64,000 nt of DNA from Posidoniimonas corsicana (GCF_007859765.1 NZ_SIHJ01000003.1:1-64000), one strand, 5' to 3'; shown: positions 17,139-25,398, counted from the stretch's first letter. Notes: generated from the sequence alone by a model not told the origin. A program made the numbers and translations.

Positions 17139-18527
17139 ATGTCCACCGTTTCTACCGACCAGATGAAGGCCTGGTGCGAGAAGATCGTCAAAGGCCGCGA
17201 GGCCGCGCCCGACCTGACGCTGGGCGACTACCTGGCGGCGGCGCCCTCGCTCGACTCGCTGGCCGATGTGCCCGCCGGCACGGTGGTGCTGGTCCGCGGT
17301 GACGTGGACGCCAAGCCGGGCGACAAGGTGGGCGAGGGCGACATCCGCCTCCGCTCGATGGTCGACACGCTCAAGCACGGCGTTGAGAAGGGGTGGAAGC
17401 AGGTGGTCTTCGGCCACATCGGCCGCAAGCCCGAGGGCTCGCTGGAGAAGGTCGCCGCCCGGCTGGGCGAGCTGCTCGGCCAGAACGTGCCGCTGATCAA
17501 GGACTGGGTCGACACCGACACGAACGAGATCAAGCTGTCCGCCGCCGAGGCGGTCAAGGCCGCCGACCCCGGGTCGGTGATGGTGCTGGAGAACACCCGC
17601 GCGTACGACATCGAGCGCGTGCTGTGGAAGGCCAAGGTCGAGGACCTGGACGCGCTGGCGCCCAAGCTGGCGGCCTTCGCCAACAGCATCGCCGAGCACC
17701 TCTCAACCGTCTACGTGAACGAGGCGTTCAGCGCCGGCAGCCTGGACGCGTCGAGCGTGGTCGTGCCGGCCGCGATGGACCGCGTGGCGCTGGGCAAGTA
17801 CGCCGCCGGCGAGTTCAACGGCCCGATGCAGAAGTGCCTCAAGACCGACCTGGCCGTGTTCAGCGGCATCAAGATCGACAAGCTAGACGACATGGAGGCC
17901 ATGATCGCCCGCGGCACGATCAAGCAGATCTTCGCGTCCGGATCGCTGGCGATGGCCATCCGCAAGGCGATCGGCGAACTCGACGGCAAGCCGGTCTCGC
18001 TGGGAGCGGCCGAGGACCCCGCCAACAGCAGCGAGCCGTGGTACATCCCGCCAGCCCGCGTGGCGCAGGCCAAGGAGATCGTGGCCGACGGACGCGAGAA
18101 GGGGATCACCTTCACCGTGCCGTGCGACTCGGTGGTCGAGGACGGCTCGGTCAAGGACGAGCTGTCGCCGACCGACCAGCAGCTGGACATCGGCCCCAAG
18201 TCGATCGAGGCGTTCAGCCAGGCGGTCGGCGCGTTCATCGAGCGGACCGGCGGCAAGGCCGTGGCGTTCCACAACGGCGTGTTCGGCGTGTTCGAGGACC
18301 CCAAGTTCGAGGCCGGCACCAAAGCCTGGATCCCCGAGCTGAAGCGGATGAAGGAGGCCGGCGTGGAGGTCTACGTCGGCGGCGGCGAGGGCGGCAAGGC
18401 GCTCGAGAAGTACGGCGAGGACGACTGGGTCACCCACTGCTTCACCGCCGGCGGCACCGTGCTCAACGCGCTGGGCAGCGAGCCCGTGCCCTACCTGGTG
18501 GCGCTGAAGCTGGCCGCCGATAAGTAG
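17139..18527 (+). CDS. pgk: Divergent phosphoglycerate kinase
   Basis: 462 residues, against about 390-400 for typical bacterial enzymes. The layout is PGK-like: VLVRGDVDAKPGD for the RxDxNVP segment, FGHIGRKPEGSLEKVAARLGELLG for SHLGRP, VLENTRAYDIE, YVNEAFSAG for YVNDAFG, FHNGVFGVFEDPKFEAGT for WNGPMGVFE, and VGGGEGGKALEK near the C-terminus for the GGGDS loop. Many residues that normally hold the 3-phosphoglycerate and ATP are changed. It may be the glycolytic enzyme of this lineage or a paralogue with another role. ACCCCGAGG precedes the ATG, and a strong terminator follows. Confidence 0.8.
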   Translation: MSTVSTDQMKAWCEKIVKGREAAPDLTLGDYLAAAPSLDSLADVPAGTVVLVRGDVDAKPGDKVGEGDIRLRSMVDTLKHGVEKGWKQVVFGHIGRKPEGSLEKVAARLGELLGQNVPLIKDWVDTDTNEIKLSAAEAVKAADPGSVMVLENTRAYDIERVLWKAKVEDLDALAPKLAAFANSIAEHLSTVYVNEAFSAGSLDASSVVVPAAMDRVALGKYAAGEFNGPMQKCLKTDLAVFSGIKIDKLDDMEAMIARGTIKQIFASGSLAMAIRKAIGELDGKPVSLGAAEDPANSSEPWYIPPARVAQAKEIVADGREKGITFTVPCDSVVEDGSVKDELSPTDQQLDIGPKSIEAFSQAVGAFIERTGGKAVAFHNGVFGVFEDPKFEAGTKAWIPELKRMKEAGVEVYVGGGEGGKALEKYGEDDWVTHCFTAGGTVLNALGSEPVPYLVALKLAADK

Positions 18528-18586
18528 GCGAACCGCCAGCCGGCGAGCACAATCTCGCCAGTGCTGGGCACACTACGACGACACCT

Positions 18587-18616
18587 AAAGCCCCGGCAGC
18601 CATGCCGGGGCTTTTT
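18587..18616 (+). terminator. Intrinsic terminator after the PGK gene
   Basis: AAAGCCCCGGC pairs perfectly with GCCGGGGCTTT around the loop AGCCAT, and the run continues TTTTT. It lies 60 bp after the stop. Because the arms start with AAA it may also work for the leftward GNAT gene, which ends at 18665. Confidence 0.85.
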
Positions 18617-18664
18617 CGTTGGCATTGCCAACAAGCGAGATCCCACCACTGCAGTCGCACACTC

Positions 18665-19234
18665 TTAGTAGCCGGGACCGCCCAGATCGAGGTCGCCCTC
18701 AGGCCAGTCGTTCCCGCCGGCGTACACCATCGCCACGTCGGCCCAGAACGGGTTGGCCTGCGGGTCCTCTGCCAGCGAGTTGTAGATGCGGTTGTCGATG
18801 ACACGGGCGCCCAGCTTCTCGTAGAACGGCTGGTAGTCGCGGTAGTTCTGGAACAGCACGTAGGGGAATACGCCCTCATCCACCAACGCGAACGACGCCT
18901 GCACCACCGCAACGCCCAGGCCCTGACCCCGCCGGTCGGGCCGCGCACACACGCCGCCCAGGGCGCCAACCGTCACGGCATGGCCGGGCGCCCGGACCTC
19001 TCGGGGGACGAGCCCCGCGTGCGCGATCGGCTGCCCCTCCTCCAGCACGACAAACGCGCGGGGAAACTGCTGCGCGGGCCCGGCGTAAGACTTCCAGTCG
19101 TGCAGCAGCCCGGCGACACGTTCGTCGAACGTCTGGCTGGAGTCGGGCCACACGGAGCTGAGCAACCCGGCGAGCGACTCCGCCAGCGGCGGCTCCACGG
19201 ATCGTAGATCAACGACTTGCAGGTCCGCGGGCAT
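18665..19234 (-). CDS. GNAT N-acetyltransferase
   Basis: 189 residues. The acetyl-CoA motif is GGVCARPDRRGQGLGVAVV, with RRGQGLG as the Q/RxxGxG/A loop, and it is preceded by IAHAGLVPREVRAPGHAV, a core beta strand pair. FYEKLGARVID is the typical C-terminal segment. The acceptor substrate is unknown. The gene is convergent with the PGK gene and divergent from the SCO5389-like gene. Confidence 0.85.
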   Translation of the reverse strand: MPADLQVVDLRSVEPPLAESLAGLLSSVWPDSSQTFDERVAGLLHDWKSYAGPAQQFPRAFVVLEEGQPIAHAGLVPREVRAPGHAVTVGALGGVCARPDRRGQGLGVAVVQASFALVDEGVFPYVLFQNYRDYQPFYEKLGARVIDNRIYNSLAEDPQANPFWADVAMVYAGGNDWPEGDLDLGGPGY

Positions 19235-19380
19235 GTCTGGTCTCGACTCATCTCTTCGGGGAACAAGCCGCGCGGGGATTGACGGCCCCGAGCGGCTCGC
19301 CCAGTATTAGGCTCGCCGTGGGGGTTTGACAACCACGCGCCGCACAGGCTCTGCCCATCACTCAGGACGAGGAGTTATGT

Positions 19381-19773
19381 ATGTCGCTAACCGTTCCCGC
19401 CCCCATGGTCCAGCAGGCGATCGAGGGCGAAGTCAGCGAGCAGGACTTTGTGGCCGTGATCCGCGAGTCGCTCCCCAACGCGTGGCGCATCGTGGAGTCG
19501 CTGGTTGAGCGGCGCAACGAAACCGGCTCCTCCCTCGAGGCGTTTGGCGCCGAGCCGATGGACGAGCCGACCCGCGGCGAGCTGCTGCGGATGCTCGCCG
19601 GCACCGCGATCCGGCGCGCCGTGGAGCGGCACTTCGGCGTCGAGCTGTTGTTCCAGAACTGCACCAACGTGGCGGTGTGCGAGCGCGGCCAGTCCGACTC
19701 GGCAGACGCGGCGGAGTTCACCTCGATCCGCAGTCAGATCCTCAATCAGAAGCCCGACCTGGTGATGTGCTGA
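19381..19773 (+). CDS. SCO5389-like conserved protein
   Basis: 130 residues. The order of conserved elements (LPNAWRIVESLV, RGELLRMLAGTAIRRAVERHFGV, FQNCTNVAVCERG, FTSIRSQILNQKP) closely matches my memory of the SCO5389 family described in actinobacteria. The function is not known. It has a good ribosome site (GAGGAG) before the ATG. The next gene, a DUF202 protein, starts 35 bp later on the same strand. Confidence 0.75.
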   Translation: MSLTVPAPMVQQAIEGEVSEQDFVAVIRESLPNAWRIVESLVERRNETGSSLEAFGAEPMDEPTRGELLRMLAGTAIRRAVERHFGVELLFQNCTNVAVCERGQSDSADAAEFTSIRSQILNQKPDLVMC

Positions 19774-19808
19774 GCGGCGGGCAGTCTGAGCCAGCACAGG
19801 AGGCCGCC

Positions 19809-20066
19809 ATGGACCAACCCGCCACTCCGCTGCGCGACTCGCTGGCGGTAGAGAGGACCCGGCTGGCGAACGAACGGACGCTGCTGGCCTACCTGCGCAC
19901 CGCCATCATGCTGGCGGCCACCGGGGCGACGCTGATCACCCTGTACGGCGATCTGGCCGTGCGGGTGGCGGCAGGTTGGACGCTGATCGCCGCGGCGGGT
20001 CTGACCGCCGCCACCGGGGTTTCCCGCTTCCGACGGGTCGCCCGCCGGTTGACCGGCGAGGGCTGA
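19809..20066 (+). CDS. DUF202 (YidH-like) small membrane protein
   Basis: 85 residues from ATG 19809; the longer frame from 19677 overlaps the preceding gene. The N-terminus has the DUF202 hallmark ERTRLANERTLLAYLRTA, followed by two hydrophobic helices (AIMLAATGATLITLY and AAGWTLIAAAGLTAATGV). The family is widespread and its role is unclear. AGGAGG precedes the start. Co-transcription with the SCO5389-like gene is likely. Confidence 0.87.
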   Translation: MDQPATPLRDSLAVERTRLANERTLLAYLRTAIMLAATGATLITLYGDLAVRVAAGWTLIAAAGLTAATGVSRFRRVARRLTGEG

Positions 20067-20201
20067 TCGACGCAATCCGGGCGCCAAGACAACTCCGGCC
20101 GCGCGGCCCGCTGGTACACTAAGGGAGCGGCGCCACCCGGCTGCTCTTCTGCGTGACGGCCGCGCCCCGCCGTCCGTTTCTCCGCACCGCCCGCCACGAC
20201 C

Positions 20202-21737
20202 ATGCTGCACCCCCAACGGCTAGCGGCGCTGACACTGCTGCTGAACCTGCTCGGCTTCGCAGCCGCTTGCCCGGCTGCCGAGTACTACGTCGCCCCCACC
20301 GGCAGCGACGGCGCCCCCGGCTCGCTCGCCGCGCCGTTTGGCAGCCTGGCCCGCGCCCAGCAGGCGGCCGCGCCGGGCGACACGGTCTGGATCCGCGGCG
20401 GAGAGTACAACTTTGTAGCGGGGCAGGGCGCCAGCCAGAACGCGGTGCTGTTCAACAAGAGCGGCGCGCCCCGCCAACGCATCAACTACTGGGCCTACCC
20501 GGGCGAGACGCCCGTCTTCGACTTCAGCCAGTACCTGCCCACCGAACGCATCCGCGGCTTCAGCGTGCAGGCCGACTACCTGCACTTCCGCGGGCTGGAG
20601 CTCCGCGGGGTGCAGCAGACCATCACCAACGTGAACGAGTCGTGGGCGATCCGCGTGGAGGGGTCGGGCGGCGACTTCAACATCTTCGAGCGGCTCAATC
20701 TGCACCACAACGAGGGCCCCGGGCTGTTCATCGTCAACGGCGGCAACAACCTGGTGCTCAACACCGACTCGCACCACAACTACGACCCGGACCGCGGCGG
20801 CGAGAACGCCGACGGATTCGGCAGCCACAGCAACGACGACGGCAACGTGTTCATCGGGAACCGCGCCTGGGAGAACAGCGACGACGGCTACGACTTCATC
20901 AACTCCGAGGGCCGCGTGGAGCTGATCGACTCGTGGGCCTGGCGAAACGGCTACATCCCCGACACCAACACGCCCGCAGGGAACGGCGCCGGCATCAAGG
21001 CGGGCGGTTTCCTGCTGGACTCCAGCCGCTTCCCCGACCCCGAGGACGTGCCGACCAACCTGGTGCAGGGGAGCGTGGCGTTCGACAACCGCGTGCAGGG
21101 GTTCTACGCCAACCACCACCCGGGCGGCATCGACTGGGTGAACAACACCGCGTTCGACAACCCGCGCGGGTTCGACCTGCTGAACGATGTCGACGTCGAG
21201 AACTGGCCGGCCGACCACTACCTCCGCAACAACATCGCGTACGCCAACGGGACCAACCTGGCCAACGCCAACCAAGACCTGATCGACGACGAGGCCAACA
21301 CCTGGAACCTGCGGATGGCTATCTCGCCGGCCGACTTCCTCAGCCTCGACCCGACCGGCGTCGACGGGCCCAGGCAGCCCGACGGCAGCCTGCCCGAGAT
21401 CGACTTCCTCCGCCTGGCGCCCGGCAGCCGCCTGATCGACGCCGGCGAGGACGCAGGGCTCGACTTCTACGGCCTGGCGCCCGACCTGGGCGCCTTCGAG
21501 AGCGGCTCGCCCGGCGACTTCAACAACGACGGCCTCGTCGACGCGGCGGACTACACCGTGTGGCGGGACAACCTCGGCACGGTCTTCGGCCTGAGCGACT
21601 ACCAGGTCTGGCTCGCCAACTACGGCGCCGGCGCCGATGGGGCATCTGGCGCGGCGCCCGAACCGACGGCGGCAGCGGTGCTGCTGGTGGCCGCCGCCTG
21701 CTGCGGCCGGCGCGCCACGCTTCGCCGCCGCAAGTAG
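20202..21737 (+). CDS. Exported PL9-like pectate lyase with half-dockerin and PEP-CTERM
   Basis: 511 residues. Signal peptide at 1-26, then YYVAPTGSDGAPGSLAAPFGSL, the standard opening of right-handed parallel beta-helix proteins. The signature of family 9 lyases is seen as ENADGFGSHSNDDGN and WENSDDGYDFI, which hold the catalytic-site Asp and Lys neighbourhood. Known PL9 enzymes cleave polygalacturonate by beta-elimination; the polymer here could be an algal uronate. The end carries DFNNDGLVDAADYTVW, YQVWLANYG, and a PEPTAAAVLL sorting anchor, so the protein is probably sorted by an exosortase to the surface. Confidence 0.85.
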   Translation: MLHPQRLAALTLLLNLLGFAAACPAAEYYVAPTGSDGAPGSLAAPFGSLARAQQAAAPGDTVWIRGGEYNFVAGQGASQNAVLFNKSGAPRQRINYWAYPGETPVFDFSQYLPTERIRGFSVQADYLHFRGLELRGVQQTITNVNESWAIRVEGSGGDFNIFERLNLHHNEGPGLFIVNGGNNLVLNTDSHHNYDPDRGGENADGFGSHSNDDGNVFIGNRAWENSDDGYDFINSEGRVELIDSWAWRNGYIPDTNTPAGNGAGIKAGGFLLDSSRFPDPEDVPTNLVQGSVAFDNRVQGFYANHHPGGIDWVNNTAFDNPRGFDLLNDVDVENWPADHYLRNNIAYANGTNLANANQDLIDDEANTWNLRMAISPADFLSLDPTGVDGPRQPDGSLPEIDFLRLAPGSRLIDAGEDAGLDFYGLAPDLGAFESGSPGDFNNDGLVDAADYTVWRDNLGTVFGLSDYQVWLANYGAGADGASGAAPEPTAAAVLLVAAACCGRRATLRRRK

Positions 21738-21756
21738 GCCGATCCCACGACGCCGC

Positions 21757-23043
21757 TCACTCGTGCTCCGCCGCAGTGGCTGTCGCGTCCCGGCGGCGGA
21801 ACAAGCCCCACCGCGGCCCCGCGCCGTTTGCCTCGGGGTCGGCCCGCATCTGCCGCTTGAGCAGCTTGGCCTGATCGGCGGAGACCTGGGCGAAGTCGAC
21901 CGACCGGTCCGCCATCCACTGCATCACCGAGCTGATCACCAGCTCTTTGAGGTACGCAAACGAGAAGCCGCCGGTCAGCTCGGCCAGGGCGTCCAGCTCT
22001 TCGGCAGGCCAGCGGGTCTCTTCCGCGAGCCGCGCCTGCCAACCGGCAAGGAAGGTCCGCCGCTCGGCCTCGCTCGGCAAAGAGAAGTGGTACTTGCGGT
22101 CGAAGCGGCTGGGGCGGTTGATGATCGCCTGGTCGATCCGCTCGGGGTAGTTCGTCGTGGCGAGCACGATCAGGCCGTGGTTCCGCTCGAAGCCGTCGAG
22201 CTGGTTGAGGAAGAATGAGCGGTTCTCGGGGTTCACCAGCGCGTCCAGGTCCTCGAGCACCAGCACGCAGGGCCGCAGGCCGCGGGCGCGGTCGAAGATG
22301 TGCTTCCAGAGCTGCTCGGGCGTCCAGTAGTGGTGGGCCAGGCTCTGCACGTACAGGCTGGGCACGTCGAGCTCCTTGACCAGCGCCCGCACGCAGTGGG
22401 TCTTGCCGTTGCCCGGCGGCCCCACCAACAGGGCGCCGCGGCGCCATGCGATGCCGAGCCGGTTGTACTCTTCCTCCGACTCGAGGAACCGCCGGAAGTC
22501 GTCCCGGATGGTCTGCTTGAGGTCCTCGGCCAGCACCAGGTCGTCAAACGAGGCCGACTGCGTCGCGCGGTACAGCCCGCGGCTCCGCTGCCAATGGCCG
22601 TCGGAGAAAACGAGGATCGACTCGCCCGGGTGGTGCGTCTTCCGCTCCACGTCCAGGATGAACGCCCGCGCAAGGTCGGCGGTGTTGGCCACCACCCAGT
22701 CGCGGCTCTCATTGCCGCACCCGGTAGCCCACTCGACGTGCACCACGCGGAGCGTCTGATCGTTCCACAACACCCGCCAGACCGCCTGGTCGTAGGTGTT
22801 CTCTAGCTGGTCGTGGTCCTCGCCGCCCCAGATGCAGTAGCTGTCCGGGCGGGGCTGCGGCTCAACCTCCAGCTCGCAGTGCCCCAGCTCGGCGTACTCC
22901 TCGAAGTCGAGCCGGTTGGCCACCACCACCGCCCGCGGCGCGCCGTCGGCGACCAGCCGCTCGGTGATGCGGACCGGCAGCGCGGCCGGGTTGTCACCCA
23001 GCACATCGGTGAAGAAGTTCTTCTTGAGCAGCGGGTCGGACAC
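21757..23043 (-). CDS. AAA-family ATPase with unusual N-terminal domain
   Basis: 428 residues. The AAA core is complete: Walker A GPPGNGKT at 208-215, Walker B VLVLEDLDAL near 260-268, sensor-1 VLATTNYPERID and the arginine finger region RPSRFDRKY. The first 190 residues are a separate domain (TYDQAVWRVLWNDQTLRVV, WVVANTADLARAF) unlike the usual ClpX, FtsH or Vps4 N-domains. It resembles the BCS1-like layout, with a substrate domain in front of one AAA module. Its target is unknown. The gene is convergent with the lyase gene, 19 bp apart. Confidence 0.85.
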   Translation of the reverse strand: MSDPLLKKNFFTDVLGDNPAALPVRITERLVADGAPRAVVVANRLDFEEYAELGHCELEVEPQPRPDSYCIWGGEDHDQLENTYDQAVWRVLWNDQTLRVVHVEWATGCGNESRDWVVANTADLARAFILDVERKTHHPGESILVFSDGHWQRSRGLYRATQSASFDDLVLAEDLKQTIRDDFRRFLESEEEYNRLGIAWRRGALLVGPPGNGKTHCVRALVKELDVPSLYVQSLAHHYWTPEQLWKHIFDRARGLRPCVLVLEDLDALVNPENRSFFLNQLDGFERNHGLIVLATTNYPERIDQAIINRPSRFDRKYHFSLPSEAERRTFLAGWQARLAEETRWPAEELDALAELTGGFSFAYLKELVISSVMQWMADRSVDFAQVSADQAKLLKRQMRADPEANGAGPRWGLFRRRDATATAAEHE

Positions 23044-23129
23044 GGGCGCGCGCCTCAGGGTGAGTAGGGGACCGACTGTCAGACACTGTTTCCGCGGACG
23101 GGTTCGGTATTATTGCCTGGCGAGGCCGG

Positions 23130-23762
23130 CTACCGCATCAGATGGTTGGTAAAGCCCGCCTCCACGAGCCGGCGCCACGCGGCGGTGATCTCGGGCGGGA
23201 ATTCGTGTGGCGCCTGGTAGCCCAGGTCCGGGTACTTGAGGATGCGGTCGTAGTCGCCCGCCATCTCGTCGATCGTGCCGAGCACACCGACCGCCTGGGA
23301 CGCGTCCTCCGGGAAGGACAGCGGCGGGGCGTCGACCATGGCCTCGACCTCGGGCCACTGCGCCGCCGCGGTGAGCTGCACCCGCAGCACCGAGTTTGGC
23401 TTGGTGACGAACGTGACCCGTCGCAGCTCGGGCATCATCCGGCGGACGAACTTGATGTTCTGGCCGAAGTTGGTCGCCTCGCGCTCCAGGCGGATCTGAG
23501 CCGGGTCAACGCCGGCCGCGACCGCCCGCTGGAGGAATACCTCGGCCTCCGGCTGCGACCACAGGTGGCGGGTCCAGTTGCCGGTGTTCCCCGACAGCAC
23601 CAACAGCGGCGCCAGGCCCTCTTTGATCAGCCCGCACGCGTAGTCGCAGACCCGTAGGTCGTACGAGCAGCAGACCACCACCGCATCACTTGGGCCGCGT
23701 GCGCGGCCTGCGGAGAAGTGGTCCCAGAGCTGCTGGGCGGCGGTGATGGTGGGGGAGTGCAT
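23130..23762 (-). CDS. YdcF-like DUF218 protein
   Basis: 210 residues from ATG 23762; the frame to 23819 would run into a REPIN. The family pattern is visible: SDAVVVCCSYDLRVCDYAC, LLVLSGNTGNW, EREATNFGQNIKFV and VTFVTKPNSVLRVQLTAA, the last three being the DUF218 core loops. YdcF of Escherichia coli binds S-adenosylmethionine-like ligands; a role here is uncertain. REPIN copy A lies 16 bp upstream of the start. Confidence 0.83.
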   Translation of the reverse strand: MHSPTITAAQQLWDHFSAGRARGPSDAVVVCCSYDLRVCDYACGLIKEGLAPLLVLSGNTGNWTRHLWSQPEAEVFLQRAVAAGVDPAQIRLEREATNFGQNIKFVRRMMPELRRVTFVTKPNSVLRVQLTAAAQWPEVEAMVDAPPLSFPEDASQAVGVLGTIDEMAGDYDRILKYPDLGYQAPHEFPPEITAAWRRLVEAGFTNHLMR

Positions 23763-23778
23763 TGGTGTGGTTGAGGCA

Positions 23779-23843
23779 GTAGGGTGCGGCCGATAGGCCC
23801 ACCATCGTTCGGTTCGCAATCTCGAATACGGTGGGCGTCCGCT
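23779..23843 (+). repeat. REPIN copy A (right arm truncated)
   Basis: Begins GTAGGGTGCGGCC-GATA-GGCCCACC, a hairpin with GGCC arms flanked by GGTG/CACC, and continues with GCAATCTCGAATACG and GGTGGGCG. It lacks the closing CGCCCACC-CTAC arm. It shares 28 identical bases (from GCAATCTC to CGTCCGCT) with copy B. Confidence 0.8.
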
Positions 23844-23898
23844 ACAATTCTATCCGTAGTTACATCTCCCTAGGCCATTCGGTACCCATTTCGTGTCA

Positions 23899-24306
23899 AT
23901 GTCCCGTTTCCCTAGAGACCGCTATCAACCAGAGGAGTTTGTGACTGCCTTTGAGAACTTCTCAGCGGTCGCTGACTCAGACCCTCCGTATTATTCACTT
24001 GCGATAGGCGACGAGGCCATTGAGGTACACTTTCCGAATCGCTTCATGGAACCTCTAACACCGAGCGACATCTCTTTAGCACGGCGAGCGTTGGAGCATG
24101 TGCGACACATGGACAACCAGGTTCAGGACTTGTGTGAGAAAGATTCGAGGAGCCTTGACATCACGCAGTTCCTCTTCCGGATCGCGTACTTCTCTGTAAG
24201 GGAGGATCAAGTGTCGATCACTTATTGGGGAACCGAGGTAAACACCGAGTGGGACGCGATCTTTGAGAGAGGTGCCGATGGATCGTGGAGCCTACTCCAC
24301 GGTTGA
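23899..24306 (+). CDS. Hypothetical protein between REPIN copies
   Basis: 135 residues from ATG 23899 (GTG 23893 is an alternative). Composition is less GC-rich than the genome background. It is acidic, with YYSLAIGDEAIEVHFPNRF and FVDGx-like end WSLLHG. The segment VSITYWGTEVNTEWDAIFE resembles small orphan or immunity-type proteins, but I cannot name a family. It lies exactly between REPIN copies A and B. No promoter or ribosome site stands out. Confidence 0.6.
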   Translation: MSRFPRDRYQPEEFVTAFENFSAVADSDPPYYSLAIGDEAIEVHFPNRFMEPLTPSDISLARRALEHVRHMDNQVQDLCEKDSRSLDITQFLFRIAYFSVREDQVSITYWGTEVNTEWDAIFERGADGSWSLLHG

Positions 24307-24316
24307 CCAGCCGCAA

Positions 24317-24394
24317 TGAGGGTCGGTAGACCAACGCCGTTCGATTGGCAATCTCGAATACGGTGGGCGTCCGCTTCGCTCCCGCCCACCCTAC
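24317..24394 (+). repeat. REPIN copy B (left hairpin degraded)
   Basis: The left part (GAGGGTCGGTAGACCAACG) has lost most of the hairpin seen in the other copies. The right part is intact: GGTGGGCG-TCCGCTTCGCTCC-CGCCCACC followed by CTAC. It lies 15 bp after the stop codon of the RAYT gene. Confidence 0.8.
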
Positions 24395-24409
24395 ATTTTC
24401 CTTTGCTTG

Positions 24410-24961
24410 CTATTCAAATCTGCTCCACTCATCTCCGTACCACTCGGCGGCGTTGCCCCAATACTTGGAGTACTCACCAGCCCGAACATACCGATGAAAA
24501 GATGACCAGGGCCAGTCAATCACGCGGTCGACAAGGCCGTGCTTCAACGGGTTCACATGAACGTAGTCGATGCACCGTTTGAGATCCTCCTCATCTCGGC
24601 AGGAGTGCTCGTACCCGCGGCGTTGCCAAACACCACGTTCCCGCTTCGACTCTCGGCTGGCTGAGCGTGGTCCCTCTGCCCCTCCGGCGGCGAGCCAGCC
24701 GCGCGTGAAGCCGCCCTTGATCTGATTCCATCGAGTGGAAAAGTCGGCGTCTCCCGCCGGGAGCGTCATGACGCAGTGCAGGTGATCCGGAAGCAGTACG
24801 ATTGCCTCGACCGCGAACGGAAAGCGTGCCCGCACAAGTCGGAACGAGTTCCTGAGAATCTGCCGCGCCGCGGGCTCCGTCAAGAAGCAACGCCTGTGGT
24901 GCGTGACAATCGTGAAGAAGAAGGTCCCTCCCGGCACGAATGCACGACGATAGTTGGGCAT
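24410..24961 (-). CDS. REP-associated tyrosine transposase (RAYT)
   Basis: 183 residues from ATG 24961; the longer frame with GTG 24991 runs into REPIN C. It is an IS200-like Y1/HUH protein: the metal-binding HUH motif is DHLHCVM (His60 and His62), and the catalytic Tyr is Tyr133 in CIDYVHVNPLKHG, the YxHxNP box of RAYTs. WQRRGYEHSC and DWPWSSFHRY are also typical. Known RAYTs bind and cut REP hairpins at a GTAG tetranucleotide. The gene is framed by REPIN B (15 bp downstream) and REPIN C (6 bp upstream), both carrying GTAG/CTAC ends where intact. Expected host: single-copy domesticated transposase. Confidence 0.92.
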   Translation of the reverse strand: MPNYRRAFVPGGTFFFTIVTHHRRCFLTEPAARQILRNSFRLVRARFPFAVEAIVLLPDHLHCVMTLPAGDADFSTRWNQIKGGFTRGWLAAGGAEGPRSASRESKRERGVWQRRGYEHSCRDEEDLKRCIDYVHVNPLKHGLVDRVIDWPWSSFHRYVRAGEYSKYWGNAAEWYGDEWSRFE

Positions 24962-24967
24962 CGAATG

Positions 24968-25051
24968 GTAGGGGGTGGCCGATAGGCCCACCGCAGGTTG
25001 ATTGGCAATCTAAAGTGTGGTGGGCGTTCGCTGCGCTGCCGCCGAACCTAC
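24968..25051 (+). repeat. REPIN copy C
   Basis: 84 bp from GTAG to CTAC. Left hairpin: GGTGGCC-GATA-GGCCCACC. Right hairpin: GGTGGGCG-TTCGCTGCGCTGC-CGCCGAACC, with two changes from the consensus arm. It fills the whole space between the RAYT start and the small gene at 25055-25294. Confidence 0.85.
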
Positions 25052-25054
25052 GTT

Positions 25055-25294
25055 CTATTCCCACCAACGAGTTCCGCCAAGTATTCTCGACCTCAGGTGC
25101 TCACACGCGTCTGACTCTGAGTCAAACTCGCGTACCGTATTCTCTTCCCCACGTTCAAAGAAGTACGTTCTCCATCGCCCGCCTGCGCTTCGACTCAGAC
25201 AGTAGGCTTCATCGGCATTAACGCCGTAGAGGCTAAAACACTGCGACGGCACGCCTGCCAATTCTAGTTCACGCCGCAGTTCGTCTCGTGTCAT
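25055..25294 (-). CDS. Small hypothetical protein between REPIN copies C and D
   Basis: 79 residues starting MTRDELRRELELAGVP, with SLYGVNADEAYCLS, WRTYFFERGEEN and REFDSESDACEHLRSRIL. I have a vague memory of similar small proteins in actinobacteria and others, possibly immunity-type, but cannot name a family. Lower GC than neighbours. REPIN C ends 3 bp after its stop and REPIN D begins 7 bp before its start. Confidence 0.6.
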   Translation of the reverse strand: MTRDELRRELELAGVPSQCFSLYGVNADEAYCLSRSAGGRWRTYFFERGEENTVREFDSESDACEHLRSRILGGTRWWE

Positions 25295-25301
25295 CGGTGC
25301 T

Positions 25302-25385
25302 GTAGGGTGCGGCCAATAGGCCCACCGATTCTGGATTCACAAGCCTGGGCGAGGTGGGCGTTCGCAGCGCTGCCGCCCACCCCAC
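25302..25385 (+). repeat. REPIN copy D
   Basis: 84 bp from GTAG to CCAC. Left hairpin GGTGCGGCC-AATA-GGCCCACC; right hairpin GGTGGGCG-TTCGCAGCGCTGC-CGCCCACC. The last four bases are CCAC rather than CTAC, so the outer right box is lost. It sits 13 bp from the stop of the phosphosugar mutase gene. Confidence 0.85.
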
Positions 25386-25398
25386 ATAGTTTTGGTCG

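Noticed and set aside
23779-25385. Spaced repeats that could suggest a CRISPR array
   Set aside because: The copies are ~84 bp, built of inverted hairpins, and separated by whole genes of different length. No cas gene is present. REPIN is the better fit.
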